A stretch of DNA of 64,000 nucleotides from an uncultured Pelagibacteraceae bacterium (lineage in GTDB: Bacteria; Pseudomonadota; Alphaproteobacteria; Pelagibacterales; Pelagibacteraceae), in contig CACIGI010000003.1 in assembly GCA_902586125.1 (NCBI GenBank), positions 21,407 through 85,406 of the forward strand, in the 5' to 3' direction. Numbering within the stretch: position 1 is the stretch's first letter; the number at the start of each line of letters is the position of its first letter. Below, one piece after another: positions 43,000 through 55,310 of the stretch. Below the pieces are notes generated by a model, which saw only the letters and a program-made list of their open reading frames with translations, had not been told where the DNA came from and did no database searches. The translations under genes and the position numbers were made by a program.

Positions 43000-45657
43000 C
43001 TATTTTTTTATTTCAGCCTGGGCTGCAGCCAGTCTTGCTATTGGAACTCTATACGGAGAACATGAAACATAATTAAGACCTATTTGTGAACAGAAATTAA
43101 TGCTCTTTGGATCTCCGCCATGTTCACCACAAATACCTAACTTGATTTTGTTGTTTTGTTTTTTTCCTTTCATAACAGCTATCTCAACTAAATCTTCTAC
43201 TCCTTCATCTATTGAAATAAATGGATCTATTGAAAAAATCTTGTTTTCAATATAATCATTTAAAAATTTTCCACTATCATCTCTACTAATACCAAAAGTG
43301 GTTTGTGTTAAATCGTTGGTTCCAAAGCTAAAAAATTCAGCATGTTTTGCAATATCCTTTGCTTTGATCGCTGCTCTTGGCAGCTCAATCATTGTTCCAA
43401 CTAAAAATTCTATTTTTATTTTATTTTCTTTTTGTACTTTTCTTGCAGTGTTAATCACAAGGTCTTTCATTATTTTAATTTCTGCTTCAGTCGACACAAG
43501 CGGTATCATTATTTCAGGGAATGCAAATTTTTGTTTATCTTTTTTAAGCTCTGATAAAGCTTTAAAAATTGCCTCACATTGCATTTCATAAATTTCAGGA
43601 AATGAGATACCTAATCTACAACCTCTGTGTCCAAGCATTGGATTTTGCTCATGAAGTTCATCAATTCGCGATTTTACCTCTTTAACACTTATGCCAACCA
43701 CTTCTGCAACCTCCGAAATTTCTTTTTCAGATTTTGGGAGAAACTCATGTAATGGAGGATCAAGTAAACGAACTGTAACTGGTAATCCGTGCATAATTTT
43801 GAATATTTTAACAAAATCATTTTTTTGATGTGGTAAAAGCTTCAAGAGTGCTTTTAATCTATCATCTTTAGTTTTAGAAAGTATCATCTCTCGTACAGAA
43901 ATAATTCTTTCTTCATCAAAGAACATGTGCTCCGTTCTGCATAAGCCAATCCCCTCTGCTCCAAAATCTCTTGCAACTTTTGTATCTAAAGGTGTTTCTG
44001 CGTTTGTTCGAACTTTAAGTTTTCTAATATTATCAGCCCAACTCATTAACTTTGAAAAATCACCAGAAATTTCAGGTTTTACTGTTGGTACGCTACCTAA
44101 AATAATTCTTCCAGAGGACCCATCAATTGTGATTATATCGCCCTCTTTAATTTCCACTGTAGCAGTTTTGAAAATTTTTTTTTCATAATCAATATCAATT
44201 TCGCTTGATCCTGAAACACATGGTCTACCCATCCCTCTTGCAACAACAGCTGCATGACTTGTCATTCCTCCTCTAGCAGTCAATATTCCCTTAGCAGCGT
44301 GCATACCCTGAATATCTTCGGGAGAAGTCTCTACTCTAACTAATATTACATCCTGCATCATATTATTAAGTCTTTCAGCCTCTTCAGATGTAAATACCAC
44401 CTTTCCACTAGCAGCTCCTGGTGAGGCAGGTAAACCATTTGCAATTATTTTTATAGAACTTTTTTCATCCAAAGTAGGGTGTAATAATGTATCTAAAGAA
44501 TTTGGATCTATTCTTAAAATTGCTTCTTTTTTTGTAATTAATTTTTCTTTAACCATATCTACAGCTAATTTTACTGCTGATTTAGCAGTCCTTTTACCTG
44601 ACCTGGTTTGTAGTATCCATAATTTTTCATTCTCAACTGTAAATTCTACATCTTGCATATCTTTGTAATGCGCCTCTAACTTTTTTAAAATCTTATGAAG
44701 CTGTAAATAAACTTTTGGCATAGACTCTTCCATAGAAAGTGCCTCGACTTTTGCCTCTCGTTTGGCTTTTTTCGTAATATATTGTGGTGTCCTTGTTCCT
44801 GCTACTACATCCTCTCCTTGAGCATTAATTAAATACTCTCCATAAATATTATTTGATCCGTCTGACGGATTTCTCGTAAAAACAACTCCAGTAGCACAAT
44901 CATTTCCCATATTTCCAAAAACCATAGATTGCACGTTAACTGCTGTGCCCCATTCAGATGGTATATGATTTAACTTTCTATAAATTTTAGCTCTATTACT
45001 TTCCCAAGATAAAAATACTGCACTTATTGCCCCGAATAATTGTTGATAAACATCTTGAGGAAATTCTTTTTTTGTTTTTTCTTTAACAATATTTTTAAAA
45101 TCTTTTATCAAACCATCCCAATCATCTTCATCAAGTTCTGTATCCAGCAAAACCCCTTTGGTTAATTTATAATTTTCTATAAGTTCCTCAAAATGATAAC
45201 TTTCTACTCCAAGAACAACATTTCCATACATTTGAATAAATCTTCTATAACTATCTTTGGCAAATCTTCCGTTAGAGGTTTTGTTGGCTAGTGCTTTGAC
45301 AGTTTTGTCATTTAAACCAAGATTAAGTATTGTATCCATCATACCGGGCATAGATACTCTAGCTCCGGATCTCACAGATAATAAAAGTGGATTTTTTAGA
45401 TCCCCAAATTTTTTTTTTACATCTTTTTCAATTATCTTTAACTCTTTTTTAATTTGATTTATCAATGAAGAATTCAATCTCTTTTTATTTTGGTAAAAAA
45501 GATCACAGACTTTTGTTGAAATTGTAAATCCAGGAGGAACTGGAAGACCCATTCTTCCCATTTCCGATAAATTAGCACCTTTGCCGCCTAAAAAATTTTT
45601 GGGATTTTTAATTTTTTTAGAGTCTTTAGATTTAAAATTTACAATTAACTTATTCAT
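43000..45657 (-). CDS. ppdK: Pyruvate, phosphate dikinase
   Basis: FLGGKGANLSEMGRMGLPVPPGFTI, GGMTSHAAVVARGMGRPCVSG, GTNDLTQTTFGISRDD, GICGEHGGDP. Confidence 0.96.
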   Translation of the reverse strand: MNKLIVNFKSKDSKKIKNPKNFLGGKGANLSEMGRMGLPVPPGFTISTKVCDLFYQNKKRLNSSLINQIKKELKIIEKDVKKKFGDLKNPLLLSVRSGARVSMPGMMDTILNLGLNDKTVKALANKTSNGRFAKDSYRRFIQMYGNVVLGVESYHFEELIENYKLTKGVLLDTELDEDDWDGLIKDFKNIVKEKTKKEFPQDVYQQLFGAISAVFLSWESNRAKIYRKLNHIPSEWGTAVNVQSMVFGNMGNDCATGVVFTRNPSDGSNNIYGEYLINAQGEDVVAGTRTPQYITKKAKREAKVEALSMEESMPKVYLQLHKILKKLEAHYKDMQDVEFTVENEKLWILQTRSGKRTAKSAVKLAVDMVKEKLITKKEAILRIDPNSLDTLLHPTLDEKSSIKIIANGLPASPGAASGKVVFTSEEAERLNNMMQDVILVRVETSPEDIQGMHAAKGILTARGGMTSHAAVVARGMGRPCVSGSSEIDIDYEKKIFKTATVEIKEGDIITIDGSSGRIILGSVPTVKPEISGDFSKLMSWADNIRKLKVRTNAETPLDTKVARDFGAEGIGLCRTEHMFFDEERIISVREMILSKTKDDRLKALLKLLPHQKNDFVKIFKIMHGLPVTVRLLDPPLHEFLPKSEKEISEVAEVVGISVKEVKSRIDELHEQNPMLGHRGCRLGISFPEIYEMQCEAIFKALSELKKDKQKFAFPEIMIPLVSTEAEIKIMKDLVINTARKVQKENKIKIEFLVGTMIELPRAAIKAKDIAKHAEFFSFGTNDLTQTTFGISRDDSGKFLNDYIENKIFSIDPFISIDEGVEDLVEIAVMKGKKQNNKIKLGICGEHGGDPKSINFCSQIGLNYVSCSPYRVPIARLAAAQAEIKK

Positions 45658-47722
45658 TATTTGCTTTTAACAATTGAAAATTCATAAAATTTTGAAAGGT
45701 TTTACATAACATATTTATAAGTTCCAAACGATTTTTTCTTAAATCTTCATTATCTTCATTTACTTTGACATTATCAAAAAATTCGAAAACTTCTTTTTTT
45801 GCTCCAGCTAAGACCGATAAGGATTCTTCAAAATTTTCATTATTATCTATATCTGAATAATACTTCTTTATATCAGTAATCTTTTTAAACAAATTTTTTT
45901 CATAATCGCTTTTAAAAATACCAGGATCAGTTGAATTAGTTATTTCAATTTCTTTATTTTCCATTTCACTTTGAAGTATATTAGATGCCCTTTTATAACT
46001 TGACGTTATATCTATACCAATTTGATTATTTATTATTTTATTTACACATCTTGCTTTTTCGAAAGATGAAAACAATTTATTAGTTGAAAAATTTGAAATC
46101 GATGCCTCAATGATATCAAATCGAATATCTTTTTCTTTAAGATAATATCTAAATCTATCTTTTAAGAAATTACTTAAATCTTTTTTTAATTCATCATTTA
46201 CAAGAGTAAAATTTTGTTCTTGATATAAACCAATAGAATAATTCAATAAATCGTTTAATTTTAAATCTTTTTTATTTTCAATTATTATTCTTATTATGCC
46301 GAGCGCCACTCTTCTAAGTGCAAACGGATCTTTTGAACTTGTGGGTTTTTCATCAATCCCAAAAAAACCAACAAGATTATCTATTTTGTCTGTCATCGAT
46401 AAAGCAATACTGAAAGGCTTTTTTGGTACATTTGAATCTAATCCAATCGGTAAATATTGTTCAGTTATTGATAAACAAATATCTTTATCAAAACCTTGTT
46501 GTTCGGAAAAATAGCCTCCCATAATTCCCTGTAATTCAGGAAACTCACTAACTAAATCAGAAGTTAAATCTGTTTTACAAATAGATGCTGATAACTCTAC
46601 TTTTTCTTTGCTAATTAATAATTCATCAGATATCATTCCACCTAATTTTCTCATTCGCTGAACTTTATCAAAATAGGTTCCGAGTCCCTTGAAAAAATTA
46701 ATTCTTTTTAGTTCAGATACCTTTTTTACTAAATTTTGTATTTTATCTTTATTCCAAAAAAATTCTGCATCGCTCAATCTAGCATCAACAACTCTTTGAT
46801 TTCCAAGTTTGATTAAGCCTTTTTGGTCTTTTTTATTTGCAACGAGTAAAAATTGATTTGTAATTTGATTATTTTTATCAATCGTAGGAAAATATTTTTG
46901 ATGTGACTGCATAGTCAAAATAAGTATTTCCTTCGGGATTGACAAAAATTTTTTATCAAAATCACATAGTAAAACGTTTGGACATTCAACTAAATCTACA
47001 ACCTCATCAAATAATTTTAAATTTTCTAAAATAAATAATTTTTTTTTACTTAATATCTTTGTGAATTCCTTTTGAATAATTTGTTTTCTTTTAGTTTGAT
47101 CAACAATCGTTCCATGTATCTTCAAAAATCTTTCATAAGATTTGAAATTTTTAAATACTCTTGTTTTCTCTTCATAATCCTTATCAATAAAAGTCCTATT
47201 AGACGAAGTTAGATGGTAAAATTTAAAATCTATTATTTTTTCATCAAATACTGATAAAATAGACTTTAACGGTCTTGCCCAATTAAGGTTAAATTCACCC
47301 CATTTCATTGATTTTTTCCATTGGTAGCTACCTAAAAGTTTTGGTATTAAATCTTTTAACAAATCTGAAGTGTTCAATGTTTTTGAGGGTGTTTTAAAAA
47401 AGTAGAATTCTCCTTTTTCTGTATCATGTTTAATAAGTTGTTTTTTGTCAATTTTATTTGATCTCAAAAAACCCTCAATTGCTTCTACAGGCGCAATAGT
47501 TTTGGGTCCCTTTATTTCCTCAGATGCAACTTTAATTTTTTTTTGTAAACCCTCAAATACGATAATTACTCTGTTTGGAGTTGATAATGAAAAACTTTTT
47601 TTTGATTTTATAGATTTATTAATAAAATATTCTCTAAATTCCTCTAAAAGTTTTTCACGAAAATTTTTTTGTAAATTGGCTGGAATTTCTTCACTAAATA
47701 ATTCTAAAAAAAATTCTGCCAT
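45650..47722 (-). CDS. glyS: Glycyl-tRNA synthetase beta subunit
   Basis: MAEFFLELFSEEIPANLQ, MKWGEFNLNWARPLKSI, SKDPFALRRVALGIIRI. Start trimmed from 47755. Confidence 0.94.
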   Translation of the reverse strand: MAEFFLELFSEEIPANLQKNFREKLLEEFREYFINKSIKSKKSFSLSTPNRVIIVFEGLQKKIKVASEEIKGPKTIAPVEAIEGFLRSNKIDKKQLIKHDTEKGEFYFFKTPSKTLNTSDLLKDLIPKLLGSYQWKKSMKWGEFNLNWARPLKSILSVFDEKIIDFKFYHLTSSNRTFIDKDYEEKTRVFKNFKSYERFLKIHGTIVDQTKRKQIIQKEFTKILSKKKLFILENLKLFDEVVDLVECPNVLLCDFDKKFLSIPKEILILTMQSHQKYFPTIDKNNQITNQFLLVANKKDQKGLIKLGNQRVVDARLSDAEFFWNKDKIQNLVKKVSELKRINFFKGLGTYFDKVQRMRKLGGMISDELLISKEKVELSASICKTDLTSDLVSEFPELQGIMGGYFSEQQGFDKDICLSITEQYLPIGLDSNVPKKPFSIALSMTDKIDNLVGFFGIDEKPTSSKDPFALRRVALGIIRIIIENKKDLKLNDLLNYSIGLYQEQNFTLVNDELKKDLSNFLKDRFRYYLKEKDIRFDIIEASISNFSTNKLFSSFEKARCVNKIINNQIGIDITSSYKRASNILQSEMENKEIEITNSTDPGIFKSDYEKNLFKKITDIKKYYSDIDNNENFEESLSVLAGAKKEVFEFFDNVKVNEDNEDLRKNRLELINMLCKTFQNFMNFQLLKANNE

Positions 47723-47723
47723 T

Positions 47724-48605
47724 TTATATTTGTGTATCAATCCAAATTGAAGCAACAGATTTTGTAATTTCTCTTATACGTCCAATATATTCTGCTCTCT
47801 GAGCAACACTGATAGCCCCTCTTGCATCAAGTATATTAAACACATGACTTGCTTTTAAGCATTGATCATAAGCTGGGAGCGATATTTTTTTATTTATTAA
47901 AGATTTAGCCTCACTTTCGAACATATCAAATATTTTTAACAGATTCGATGTATTAGCATGTTCAAAGTTATAAGCCGAAAATTCTTTCTCCGCTTGATGA
48001 AAAACTTCTCTGTATTCAACATTTTCGTTATTCCATATTAAATCATAAACATTATTTATTTGTTGTGTGAACATACAAATTCTTTCTAAGCCATAAGTAA
48101 TTTCTACTGAAACAGGTTTACATTCAAAGCCAGCCATTTGTTGAAAATATGTAAATTGAGTTATTTCCATCCCATCACACCAAACTTCCCAACCAAGACC
48201 TGCTGCGCCTAAAGTTGGACTTTCCCAATCATCCTCAACAAATCTAATATCATGATTTTTATAATCAATACCGATTGTAGATAAACTATTTAAATAAAGT
48301 TTTTTTATATTTGATGGAGAAGGTTTAATTATAACTTGAAATTGATAATAGTGCTGAAGTCTATTAGGGTTATCTCCATATCTTCCATCAGTCGGTCTTC
48401 TGGAAGGTTGTACATAAGCTGCTTTCCATGGTTTTGGTCCAAGTGACCTAAGAGTTGTAGCTGGATGAAAAGTTCCTGCTCCAACCTCCATATCATATGG
48501 TTGTAAAATTATACAACCATGTTTACTCCAATATTTTTGGAGGTTTAAAATCGTATCCTGAAAAGTTTGAAATTTTGGTTTTTTTTTACTTTTTTTAGAG
48601 GCCAT
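47724..48605 (-). CDS. glyQ: Glycyl-tRNA synthetase alpha subunit
   Basis: [43 protein letters not shown]. Confidence 0.97.
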   Translation of the reverse strand: MASKKSKKKPKFQTFQDTILNLQKYWSKHGCIILQPYDMEVGAGTFHPATTLRSLGPKPWKAAYVQPSRRPTDGRYGDNPNRLQHYYQFQVIIKPSPSNIKKLYLNSLSTIGIDYKNHDIRFVEDDWESPTLGAAGLGWEVWCDGMEITQFTYFQQMAGFECKPVSVEITYGLERICMFTQQINNVYDLIWNNENVEYREVFHQAEKEFSAYNFEHANTSNLLKIFDMFESEAKSLINKKISLPAYDQCLKASHVFNILDARGAISVAQRAEYIGRIREITKSVASIWIDTQI

Positions 48606-49401
48606 ATTTTTGCCAAATAGATTTTTCTTCTAATATATTTGCGACCTGATCGACGTGATCGTTAGATGATGATAATTTCTTACTCAACCAACTTTTAGAT
48701 TTTTCAAATTTTTTGATTATTACATCTTCTCCAAATTTTTCTCTCAACACTTGATTGGCATCACCTATTTCATCGATCAAACCAAGTTCTTTGGATTTAG
48801 TCCCAGACCAAAACTCTCCAGAAAATAACTCAACTTCTGAATTCTTTAGTTTTTCACCTCTACTTTTTTCAACAACATTGATAAAATCTTTATGCAAATC
48901 TAATTGTATATTTTTTAATCTTTCTATATCTTCTTTTTTTTCTTCAAGAAACGGATCGAGAGTGCTTTTATTTTTACCAGCAGTATGAACTCTTCTTTCA
49001 ACTCCAATTTTTTTAATTAACTCTGTAAAACCAAATGATGAATAAATTACACCTATAGATCCAATAATTGAACTAGAGTTTGCATAAATTTCATCACCAG
49101 CACACGCAATCAAATAGCCTCCTGATGCAGCAATATCCTCTGCAAAAACTATTACCTTTTTTTTATTCTTTTTTGCTTGTTGTCTTATAAAATTAAAGAT
49201 TAAGTGTGATTGTACAGGTGATCCACCAGGAGAATTAATTGTAATAGCAACACATGGTGCTTTTTTTACAGAAAAAGCCTTTAAAATTATCTCTTCTTGA
49301 CCTGAAAAATCTATACCTTGTTTAAATTTACCAACGTTTCCGATAACACCAGCTAATTTGATATGAGGAATAATTTTCTTCTTTTTAAAAATTGAGAACA
49401 T
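48595..49401 (-). CDS. S49 family signal peptide peptidase-like serine protease
   Basis: [52 protein letters not shown]. Confidence 0.92.
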   Translation of the reverse strand: MFSIFKKKKIIPHIKLAGVIGNVGKFKQGIDFSGQEEIILKAFSVKKAPCVAITINSPGGSPVQSHLIFNFIRQQAKKNKKKVIVFAEDIAASGGYLIACAGDEIYANSSSIIGSIGVIYSSFGFTELIKKIGVERRVHTAGKNKSTLDPFLEEKKEDIERLKNIQLDLHKDFINVVEKSRGEKLKNSEVELFSGEFWSGTKSKELGLIDEIGDANQVLREKFGEDVIIKKFEKSKSWLSKKLSSSNDHVDQVANILEEKSIWQKYGL

Positions 49402-49514
49402 AACAAAACTTTATAGAATTTTTGTATTAATATAAAGACACCTTATAATTGAAGATTTAGGTGCGTCAATTGATAAGTATCAAAAGAAACTTATTACACT
49501 AGTTTGCTCACATT

Positions 49515-50528
49515 ATGGGAAGCGTGATTCAACTTAAAAAACAAATTAATAACTCCTACTTTCAACTCAAAAACTCAGTTGAAAATAAGTTAATGCTTGT
49601 TGAGGAAAAAATTAAATCAAAACTAGACAGTAATGTTGAGTTAGTTAAAAAAATGACAGACTATCATTTAAATACTGGTGGCAAAAGGTTAAGAGCCTTA
49701 TTAACCTTGGGCTCATCAAAGTTATGTGGTTATACAAAAGGCACCAGAGACATAAATTTGGCAGCTTGCGTGGAGCTAATTCATGCTGCAACTTTGATGC
49801 ATGATGATGTTATAGATAATGGTTCAATTAGAAGAGGTAAAAAAACCCCAAATAAAATTTGGGGTAATCACTCATCTGTTCTGGCTGGCGATTATCTTCT
49901 TAGTAGGTGCTTTGAAATGATGGTAGAAGATGGAAATATTGAAGTTTTAAAACTACTATCGTCAACATCATCAATAATTGCTCAAGGTGAAATTTTGCAA
50001 CTCCAGCATAAAGGTGAAGTAGATATGCTTGAAGAAACTTATTTAAAAATAATTTCTTCAAAGACAGCTGAGTTATTTGCTGCTGCAACTAAAGTAGGAG
50101 CAATTTTATCAGAAATGAAAACTAAAGAGAAAGAAGCTTTAGAGTTTTATGGTAGGAATTTAGGTTTAACTTTTCAAATTGCTGATGACACTTTAGATTA
50201 TAATTCAGAATTAAAACTATTTGGAAAAAATATTGGACAAGACTTCTATGAGGGAAAAATTACACTACCAATAATTCTACTGTTTCAAAAAGCTAATAAA
50301 GACGAAAAGGAAACTCTTAAGAAAACCTTTGCAAAAGAAGAGAGAAATCAAAATGATTTAAATTATACTTTATCTTTAATAAAAAAATATGATATTATAA
50401 ATAGTTGTTATCAAAAGGCCAAGCACTATATTAATTTGTCATCAAATTCATTATCGGTATTTAAAGACTCTGAAGAAAAAAATATCCTCGAAAATTTAAC
50501 GTCTTTTAGTTTATCAAGAAATTTTTAG
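49515..50528 (+). CDS. ispB: Long-chain polyprenyl diphosphate synthase (IspB-like)
   Basis: GGKRLRALLTLGSSKL, LMHDDVIDNGSIRRGKKTPNKIWG, GLTFQIADDTLDY. Confidence 0.93.
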   Translation: MGSVIQLKKQINNSYFQLKNSVENKLMLVEEKIKSKLDSNVELVKKMTDYHLNTGGKRLRALLTLGSSKLCGYTKGTRDINLAACVELIHAATLMHDDVIDNGSIRRGKKTPNKIWGNHSSVLAGDYLLSRCFEMMVEDGNIEVLKLLSSTSSIIAQGEILQLQHKGEVDMLEETYLKIISSKTAELFAAATKVGAILSEMKTKEKEALEFYGRNLGLTFQIADDTLDYNSELKLFGKNIGQDFYEGKITLPIILLFQKANKDEKETLKKTFAKEERNQNDLNYTLSLIKKYDIINSCYQKAKHYINLSSNSLSVFKDSEEKNILENLTSFSLSRNF

Positions 50529-51151
50529 GGACTTAAAAGACTTTTCGTCCAACCACTATTTGCTGTCAATTTATACTTTAGTCTTTCGTGTATTCTATTG
50601 TCTCCATCTAACCAAAATTCTATGCTCGTAGGTTTTAAATTCCAGCCTGACCAATGATTTGGTCTTGGAACATTATTTTGATCTTGGTATTTATTTTTAA
50701 ATTTTTCTAGTGATTTTATCAATTCTTCCCTATTGACTAATTCACTACTTTGTTTTGATGCCCAAGCCCCAATTCTACTTTCGTAAGCTCTAGAATTAAA
50801 ATAATTATCAGCTACCTCATCTTCTACTTGGCTCAAAGTACCTACAATTCTAATTTGCCTAAGCAAACTTTTCCAATGAAAACACATTGTTGCATTAGGG
50901 TTTTCTTTTATTTCGTTTCCTTTCTGACTATTAAGATTAGTATAAAAAATAAATCCATTTTTATCGTAATCTTTAAGAAGAACCATCCTTACTGATGGAA
51001 CGCCTTGTTTTGTTGCAGTTCCAAGAGCTAAAGCATTTGGATCATTAATTTCATTCTTTTTTGCCTCTTCGTACCAACTTTCAAATAATTTAAAAGGATC
51101 ATCTAAATCTAGAAAGCATTTATTAAGCCCTAGTGAGTTTTTTTCATTCAT
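50525..51151 (-). CDS. pdxH: Pyridoxamine 5'-phosphate oxidase
   Basis: DPNALALGTATKQGVPSVRMVLLKDYDKNGFIFYTNLNSQKG, C-terminal PTSIEFWLDGDNRIHERLKY. Confidence 0.95.
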   Translation of the reverse strand: MNEKNSLGLNKCFLDLDDPFKLFESWYEEAKKNEINDPNALALGTATKQGVPSVRMVLLKDYDKNGFIFYTNLNSQKGNEIKENPNATMCFHWKSLLRQIRIVGTLSQVEDEVADNYFNSRAYESRIGAWASKQSSELVNREELIKSLEKFKNKYQDQNNVPRPNHWSGWNLKPTSIEFWLDGDNRIHERLKYKLTANSGWTKSLLSP

Positions 51152-51184
51152 AATTTTAACAAAATAATCTATACAATATAAATA

Positions 51185-52267
51185 ATGTCATTTAATACTT
51201 TTGGAAAGGTTTTTCGTTTCACTACATGGGGAGAATCTCATGGTCCTGCAATTGGTTGTATAATAGATGGTTGTCCGCCACTAATAAACCTCAATGATCG
51301 AGATATTCAAATGGAACTTAACAAAAGAAAACCTGGTCAATCTAAATTTACTACTCAAAGAAAAGAGAGTGATAAAGTAGAGATTCTTTCAGGAGTCTTT
51401 GAAGGTAAAACGACTGGAACTCCAATCTCTTTACTAATTTATAACGAGGATATGCGCTCAAAAGATTATAGTGATATTAAGGATAAATTCAGACCAGGTC
51501 ATGCTGATTTCACTTACTTTAAAAAGTACGGCATTAGAGATTATAGAGGTGGTGGAAGATCTTCTGCGCGAGAGACTGCTTCTAGAGTTGCAGCAGGAGC
51601 GGTAGCAAAAAAAGTTTTGGAAAAAAAATTAGGTAAGAAATTTAAAATTTCTGGCGCAGTCACACAACTTGGAATTCTTGGGTGCGATACAAACAAGTGG
51701 GATGATAAGATAATTTATAAAAATCCGTTTTTTTGTCCTGATAAATCAATGCTTAAAATCTGGGAAAAATATCTTTTAAGTATTAGAAAGGCAGGTTCAT
51801 CTTGTGGTGCCATAATTGAAATTAGAGCTAATGGTATTCCTGCAGGATTGGGGGCACCAATTTACTCAAAATTAGACTCTGATATTGCATCTGCAATGAT
51901 GAGTATTAATGCTGTAAAAGGAGTTAATATTGGCTCTGGAATGAATTCCGCTCAATTGTCCGGAGAAGAAAATTCAGATGAAATTTCAAAATCAAAAAAT
52001 AAATTAAAGTTTAACTCAAATAATGCAGGTGGAATTCTTGGTGGCATCTCCTCTGGTCAACAAATAATTGTTTCATTTGCTGTAAAGCCTACATCATCAA
52101 TTTTAAAGAGCAGAAAGACAATTAATAAATTTGGAAAAAATACTAGCATATCTGTTAAGGGAAGACATGATCCGTGTGTTGGAATTAGAGCAGTTCCAGT
52201 GGGTGAAGCTATGCTATCATGCGTTTTACTTGATCATTATTTATTGAATCAAGCCCAATGTGGATAA
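51185..52267 (+). CDS. aroC: Chorismate synthase
   Basis: [56 protein letters not shown]. Confidence 0.97.
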   Translation: MSFNTFGKVFRFTTWGESHGPAIGCIIDGCPPLINLNDRDIQMELNKRKPGQSKFTTQRKESDKVEILSGVFEGKTTGTPISLLIYNEDMRSKDYSDIKDKFRPGHADFTYFKKYGIRDYRGGGRSSARETASRVAAGAVAKKVLEKKLGKKFKISGAVTQLGILGCDTNKWDDKIIYKNPFFCPDKSMLKIWEKYLLSIRKAGSSCGAIIEIRANGIPAGLGAPIYSKLDSDIASAMMSINAVKGVNIGSGMNSAQLSGEENSDEISKSKNKLKFNSNNAGGILGGISSGQQIIVSFAVKPTSSILKSRKTINKFGKNTSISVKGRHDPCVGIRAVPVGEAMLSCVLLDHYLLNQAQCG

Positions 52268-52272
52268 TCACT

Positions 52273-54186
52273 TTATTTTTGTTTTTGTAAAATAATATTT
52301 GAATTTAAAACATCTAAAATTTGTTCTTCAATAGAAATGCTATCTAAATTTGCGAGTTTATACATGTTTTCAGGTTTGTCTTGATCAATAAAAATATCTG
52401 GAAGTTTCATCGATCTAAATTTTAAATTTGAGTCCATTAGTCCCTTTTTTGTTAAAAAATCAATCACATGAGAACCGAATCCACCAATTGACCCCTCCTC
52501 AATAGTTACAATTGCCTCGTGTGTTGTTGCTAATTGCCATATCAAATTTTCATCCAATGGTTTGGCAAATCTTGCATCCACTATTGTGATATTAACACCT
52601 TTTTTTTTTAAATTTTCTGATGCCCTTAAACTTTCACTTAATCTTGCACCAAAGTTTATTAAAGCTAACTTTTTTCCATCTTGAATAATTCTTGATTTAC
52701 CAATCTCTATCTTTTCATTAATTGATGGCAATATTGATCCGATACCACTCCCTCTTGGATATCTGAATGCACAGGGTCTATCATTAATTTCTGTAGAAGT
52801 ATTAATCATTCTTACCAACTCGGCCTCATCACTTGCAGCCATTACAATAAAATTTGGTAGTGTTGCTAAATAAGTCGTGTCAAAACTACCAGCGTGTGTA
52901 GGTCCATCAGCTCCAACTAATCCTGCTCTATCTATTGCAAATCTTACAGGTAAACTCTGAATTGCAACATCATGAACGACTTGATCATATGCTCTCTGAA
53001 GAAATGTTGAGTAAATTGCTGCATAAGGTTTGTAATTTTCAGTCGCTAAACCAGCTGCAAACGTAACAGCATGTTGTTCAGCAATACCAACATCATAAGT
53101 TCTATCTGGAAATTCTTTTCTAAAATTGCTTAATCCAGTTCCATCTGGCATTGCAGCTGTTATTGCAATTATTTTACTATCTTTTTTTGCGTGTTGTATC
53201 AGAGTATCAGCAAAAACTTTAGTGTATGATGGTACTTTATTGGAACTTTTTTCCTGTTCTCCAGTCTTTACATTAAATTTGGAGACCCCATGATAATGAT
53301 CTTTTGCCTCTTCAGCAAAAGAATAGCCTTTTCCTTTTTTTGTTTTTATATGAATTAATATAGGACCTTGGTGTTTTGAGTCTCTTGCATTTCTTAAAAT
53401 TGGAATCAATGAGGAAAGGTCATGGCCATCTATAGGACCAATATAATAGAAACCTAATGAACTAAATAAAGTTCCACCGGTTACAGCTGATCTTAATAAA
53501 TCTTCAGCTTTACCCGCTTTTGCACTAAATCTTTTTGAAAATGCTGATGTAATTAATTTTATAGTTTCTCTTAGACTAAAATAAATTTTACCAGAAAAAA
53601 TTTTAGCTAAATATGTTCCCATTGCTCCGACAGGCCTTGCAATTGACATGTCGTTATCATTCAATATCACAATCATTTTAGTCTTAGAGGCACCTGCGTT
53701 ATTCATGGCCTCATAAGCCATACCTGCACTTATTGCACCATCACCAATCACTGCTATAACATTCTCTGATTTTTTTGACAATTTATTTGCCTCCGCAATT
53801 CCCAAAGCTGATGAAATTGAGGTAGAACTATGCGCAGCTCCGAAAGGATCATATTCACTTTCTAAACGCCTAGTAAATCCTGAGAGACCCCCTCCTTGCC
53901 GAAGTGTTCTTATTTTATCTTTTCTTCCTGTTAAAATTTTATGTGGATAACATTGGTGTCCTACATCCCAAATTAATTTATCACTTGGTGTGTTAAAAAT
54001 ATAATGTAATGCTACGCTTAATTCTACTACACCTAAACTAGCACCCAAATGTCCTCCAGTAACTGATACTGCATCGATCATTTCCTCTCTTAATTCATCA
54101 GCAACCTTTTGCAGTTTTGTTTCAGGAACTTTTTTTAAGTCTGATGGAAAATTAATCTGATCTAAAAATTCGTAATTTTTTTTCAT
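52273..54186 (-). CDS. dxs: 1-deoxy-D-xylulose-5-phosphate synthase
   Basis: [62 protein letters not shown]. Confidence 0.97.
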   Translation of the reverse strand: MKKNYEFLDQINFPSDLKKVPETKLQKVADELREEMIDAVSVTGGHLGASLGVVELSVALHYIFNTPSDKLIWDVGHQCYPHKILTGRKDKIRTLRQGGGLSGFTRRLESEYDPFGAAHSSTSISSALGIAEANKLSKKSENVIAVIGDGAISAGMAYEAMNNAGASKTKMIVILNDNDMSIARPVGAMGTYLAKIFSGKIYFSLRETIKLITSAFSKRFSAKAGKAEDLLRSAVTGGTLFSSLGFYYIGPIDGHDLSSLIPILRNARDSKHQGPILIHIKTKKGKGYSFAEEAKDHYHGVSKFNVKTGEQEKSSNKVPSYTKVFADTLIQHAKKDSKIIAITAAMPDGTGLSNFRKEFPDRTYDVGIAEQHAVTFAAGLATENYKPYAAIYSTFLQRAYDQVVHDVAIQSLPVRFAIDRAGLVGADGPTHAGSFDTTYLATLPNFIVMAASDEAELVRMINTSTEINDRPCAFRYPRGSGIGSILPSINEKIEIGKSRIIQDGKKLALINFGARLSESLRASENLKKKGVNITIVDARFAKPLDENLIWQLATTHEAIVTIEEGSIGGFGSHVIDFLTKKGLMDSNLKFRSMKLPDIFIDQDKPENMYKLANLDSISIEEQILDVLNSNIILQKQK

Positions 54187-55055
54187 TTATTTCTATTTAA
54201 AATATAATTTAGAGTTTCGGTTAAATTCTTAGATTTTGGTCCATACTTTTTTAACTTAGTATTTATTTTTAAAATTAGTTTATTTGCATATTTAATAGTA
54301 TTTTTATCTCCCAGTAAACTAATAAGAGTTGCTTTACCTTTTTTCTTATCTTTTCCAGTTTTTTTTCCAGCAGCAGAAAGACTTCCATTATAATCAATTA
54401 AATCGTCAGCAACTTGAAATAGTAATCCTATATCAGCTCCAATATTTTCAAATTTTTGGATATCTTTTTTACTTTTGTTCTTTAAAATTAGTGGAGCTAC
54501 ACAACAAAAACTAAACAGTTTTCCAGTTTTTTTTATTTCCATTTCAATTATTTTTTTTTCTGAAATTTTCTTATGTTCATAGCTAAGATCTAAATATTGA
54601 CCACCAGCAATCCCGAGATGTCCAGAACTCTCAGAAATTTTATTAATTAATCTAATTTTTGTTTTTTCATTGACATTTAAACCTTTGTGACTCAAAATTT
54701 CGAATGCCATAGTTAAGAGTGAGTTTCCAGCAAGAACAGCTGTAGACTCTCCAAATTTGATATGAGTAGAAGGCTTACCTCGTCTTATTAAATCATCATC
54801 CATACATGGTAAATCGTCATGAATAAGTGAATAAGCATGAATACATTCAACAGCAGCACCAATAATTAGTAAGGTTTTATAATTTAAGTTAAATATTGAA
54901 CCAACATCAACTAGTATTTTTGATCTTATTTTTTTACCACCCGAAAATAATCCATATTGCATTGGGACAATCAGTTCTGATTTTTTTTGCTTTTTAATAA
55001 ATCTTTTTAAAAAAATATTTGTGTCTTTAGCAATTTTATTTAGTTTTTTTTGCAT
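54183..55055 (-). CDS. ispA: Farnesyl/geranyl diphosphate synthase (IspA-like)
   Basis: [44 protein letters not shown]. Confidence 0.94.
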   Translation of the reverse strand: MQKKLNKIAKDTNIFLKRFIKKQKKSELIVPMQYGLFSGGKKIRSKILVDVGSIFNLNYKTLLIIGAAVECIHAYSLIHDDLPCMDDDLIRRGKPSTHIKFGESTAVLAGNSLLTMAFEILSHKGLNVNEKTKIRLINKISESSGHLGIAGGQYLDLSYEHKKISEKKIIEMEIKKTGKLFSFCCVAPLILKNKSKKDIQKFENIGADIGLLFQVADDLIDYNGSLSAAGKKTGKDKKKGKATLISLLGDKNTIKYANKLILKINTKLKKYGPKSKNLTETLNYILNRNK

Positions 55056-55290
55056 TATTTTTTGAGGTTATCTTGGATATATTATTTTTAGTTGTTGTAT
55101 TAATATCAGTAACTTTTTTTTTAAATTTTTTCTCGATGATATTGTTAAGTTTTATCAAATTTTGATATTTTTCAATTGAATTTTGTAAATCTTTTTGACT
55201 TTCTAAATCCTCAATTATCTTATTAGCTTCGAGAGTTAATTCCTCCAGAGACGAAGATTCATAATCATTTGGTAAATCTTTATCTTTCAT
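55036..55290 (-). CDS. xseB: Exodeoxyribonuclease VII small subunit
   Basis: SSLEELTLEANKIIEDLESQKDLQNSIEKYQNLIKL; next to ispA/dxs. Confidence 0.75.
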   Translation of the reverse strand: MKDKDLPNDYESSSLEELTLEANKIIEDLESQKDLQNSIEKYQNLIKLNNIIEKKFKKKVTDINTTTKNNISKITSKNNAKKTK

Positions 55291-55310
55291 ATAATACTCT
55301 CAGATAATAC

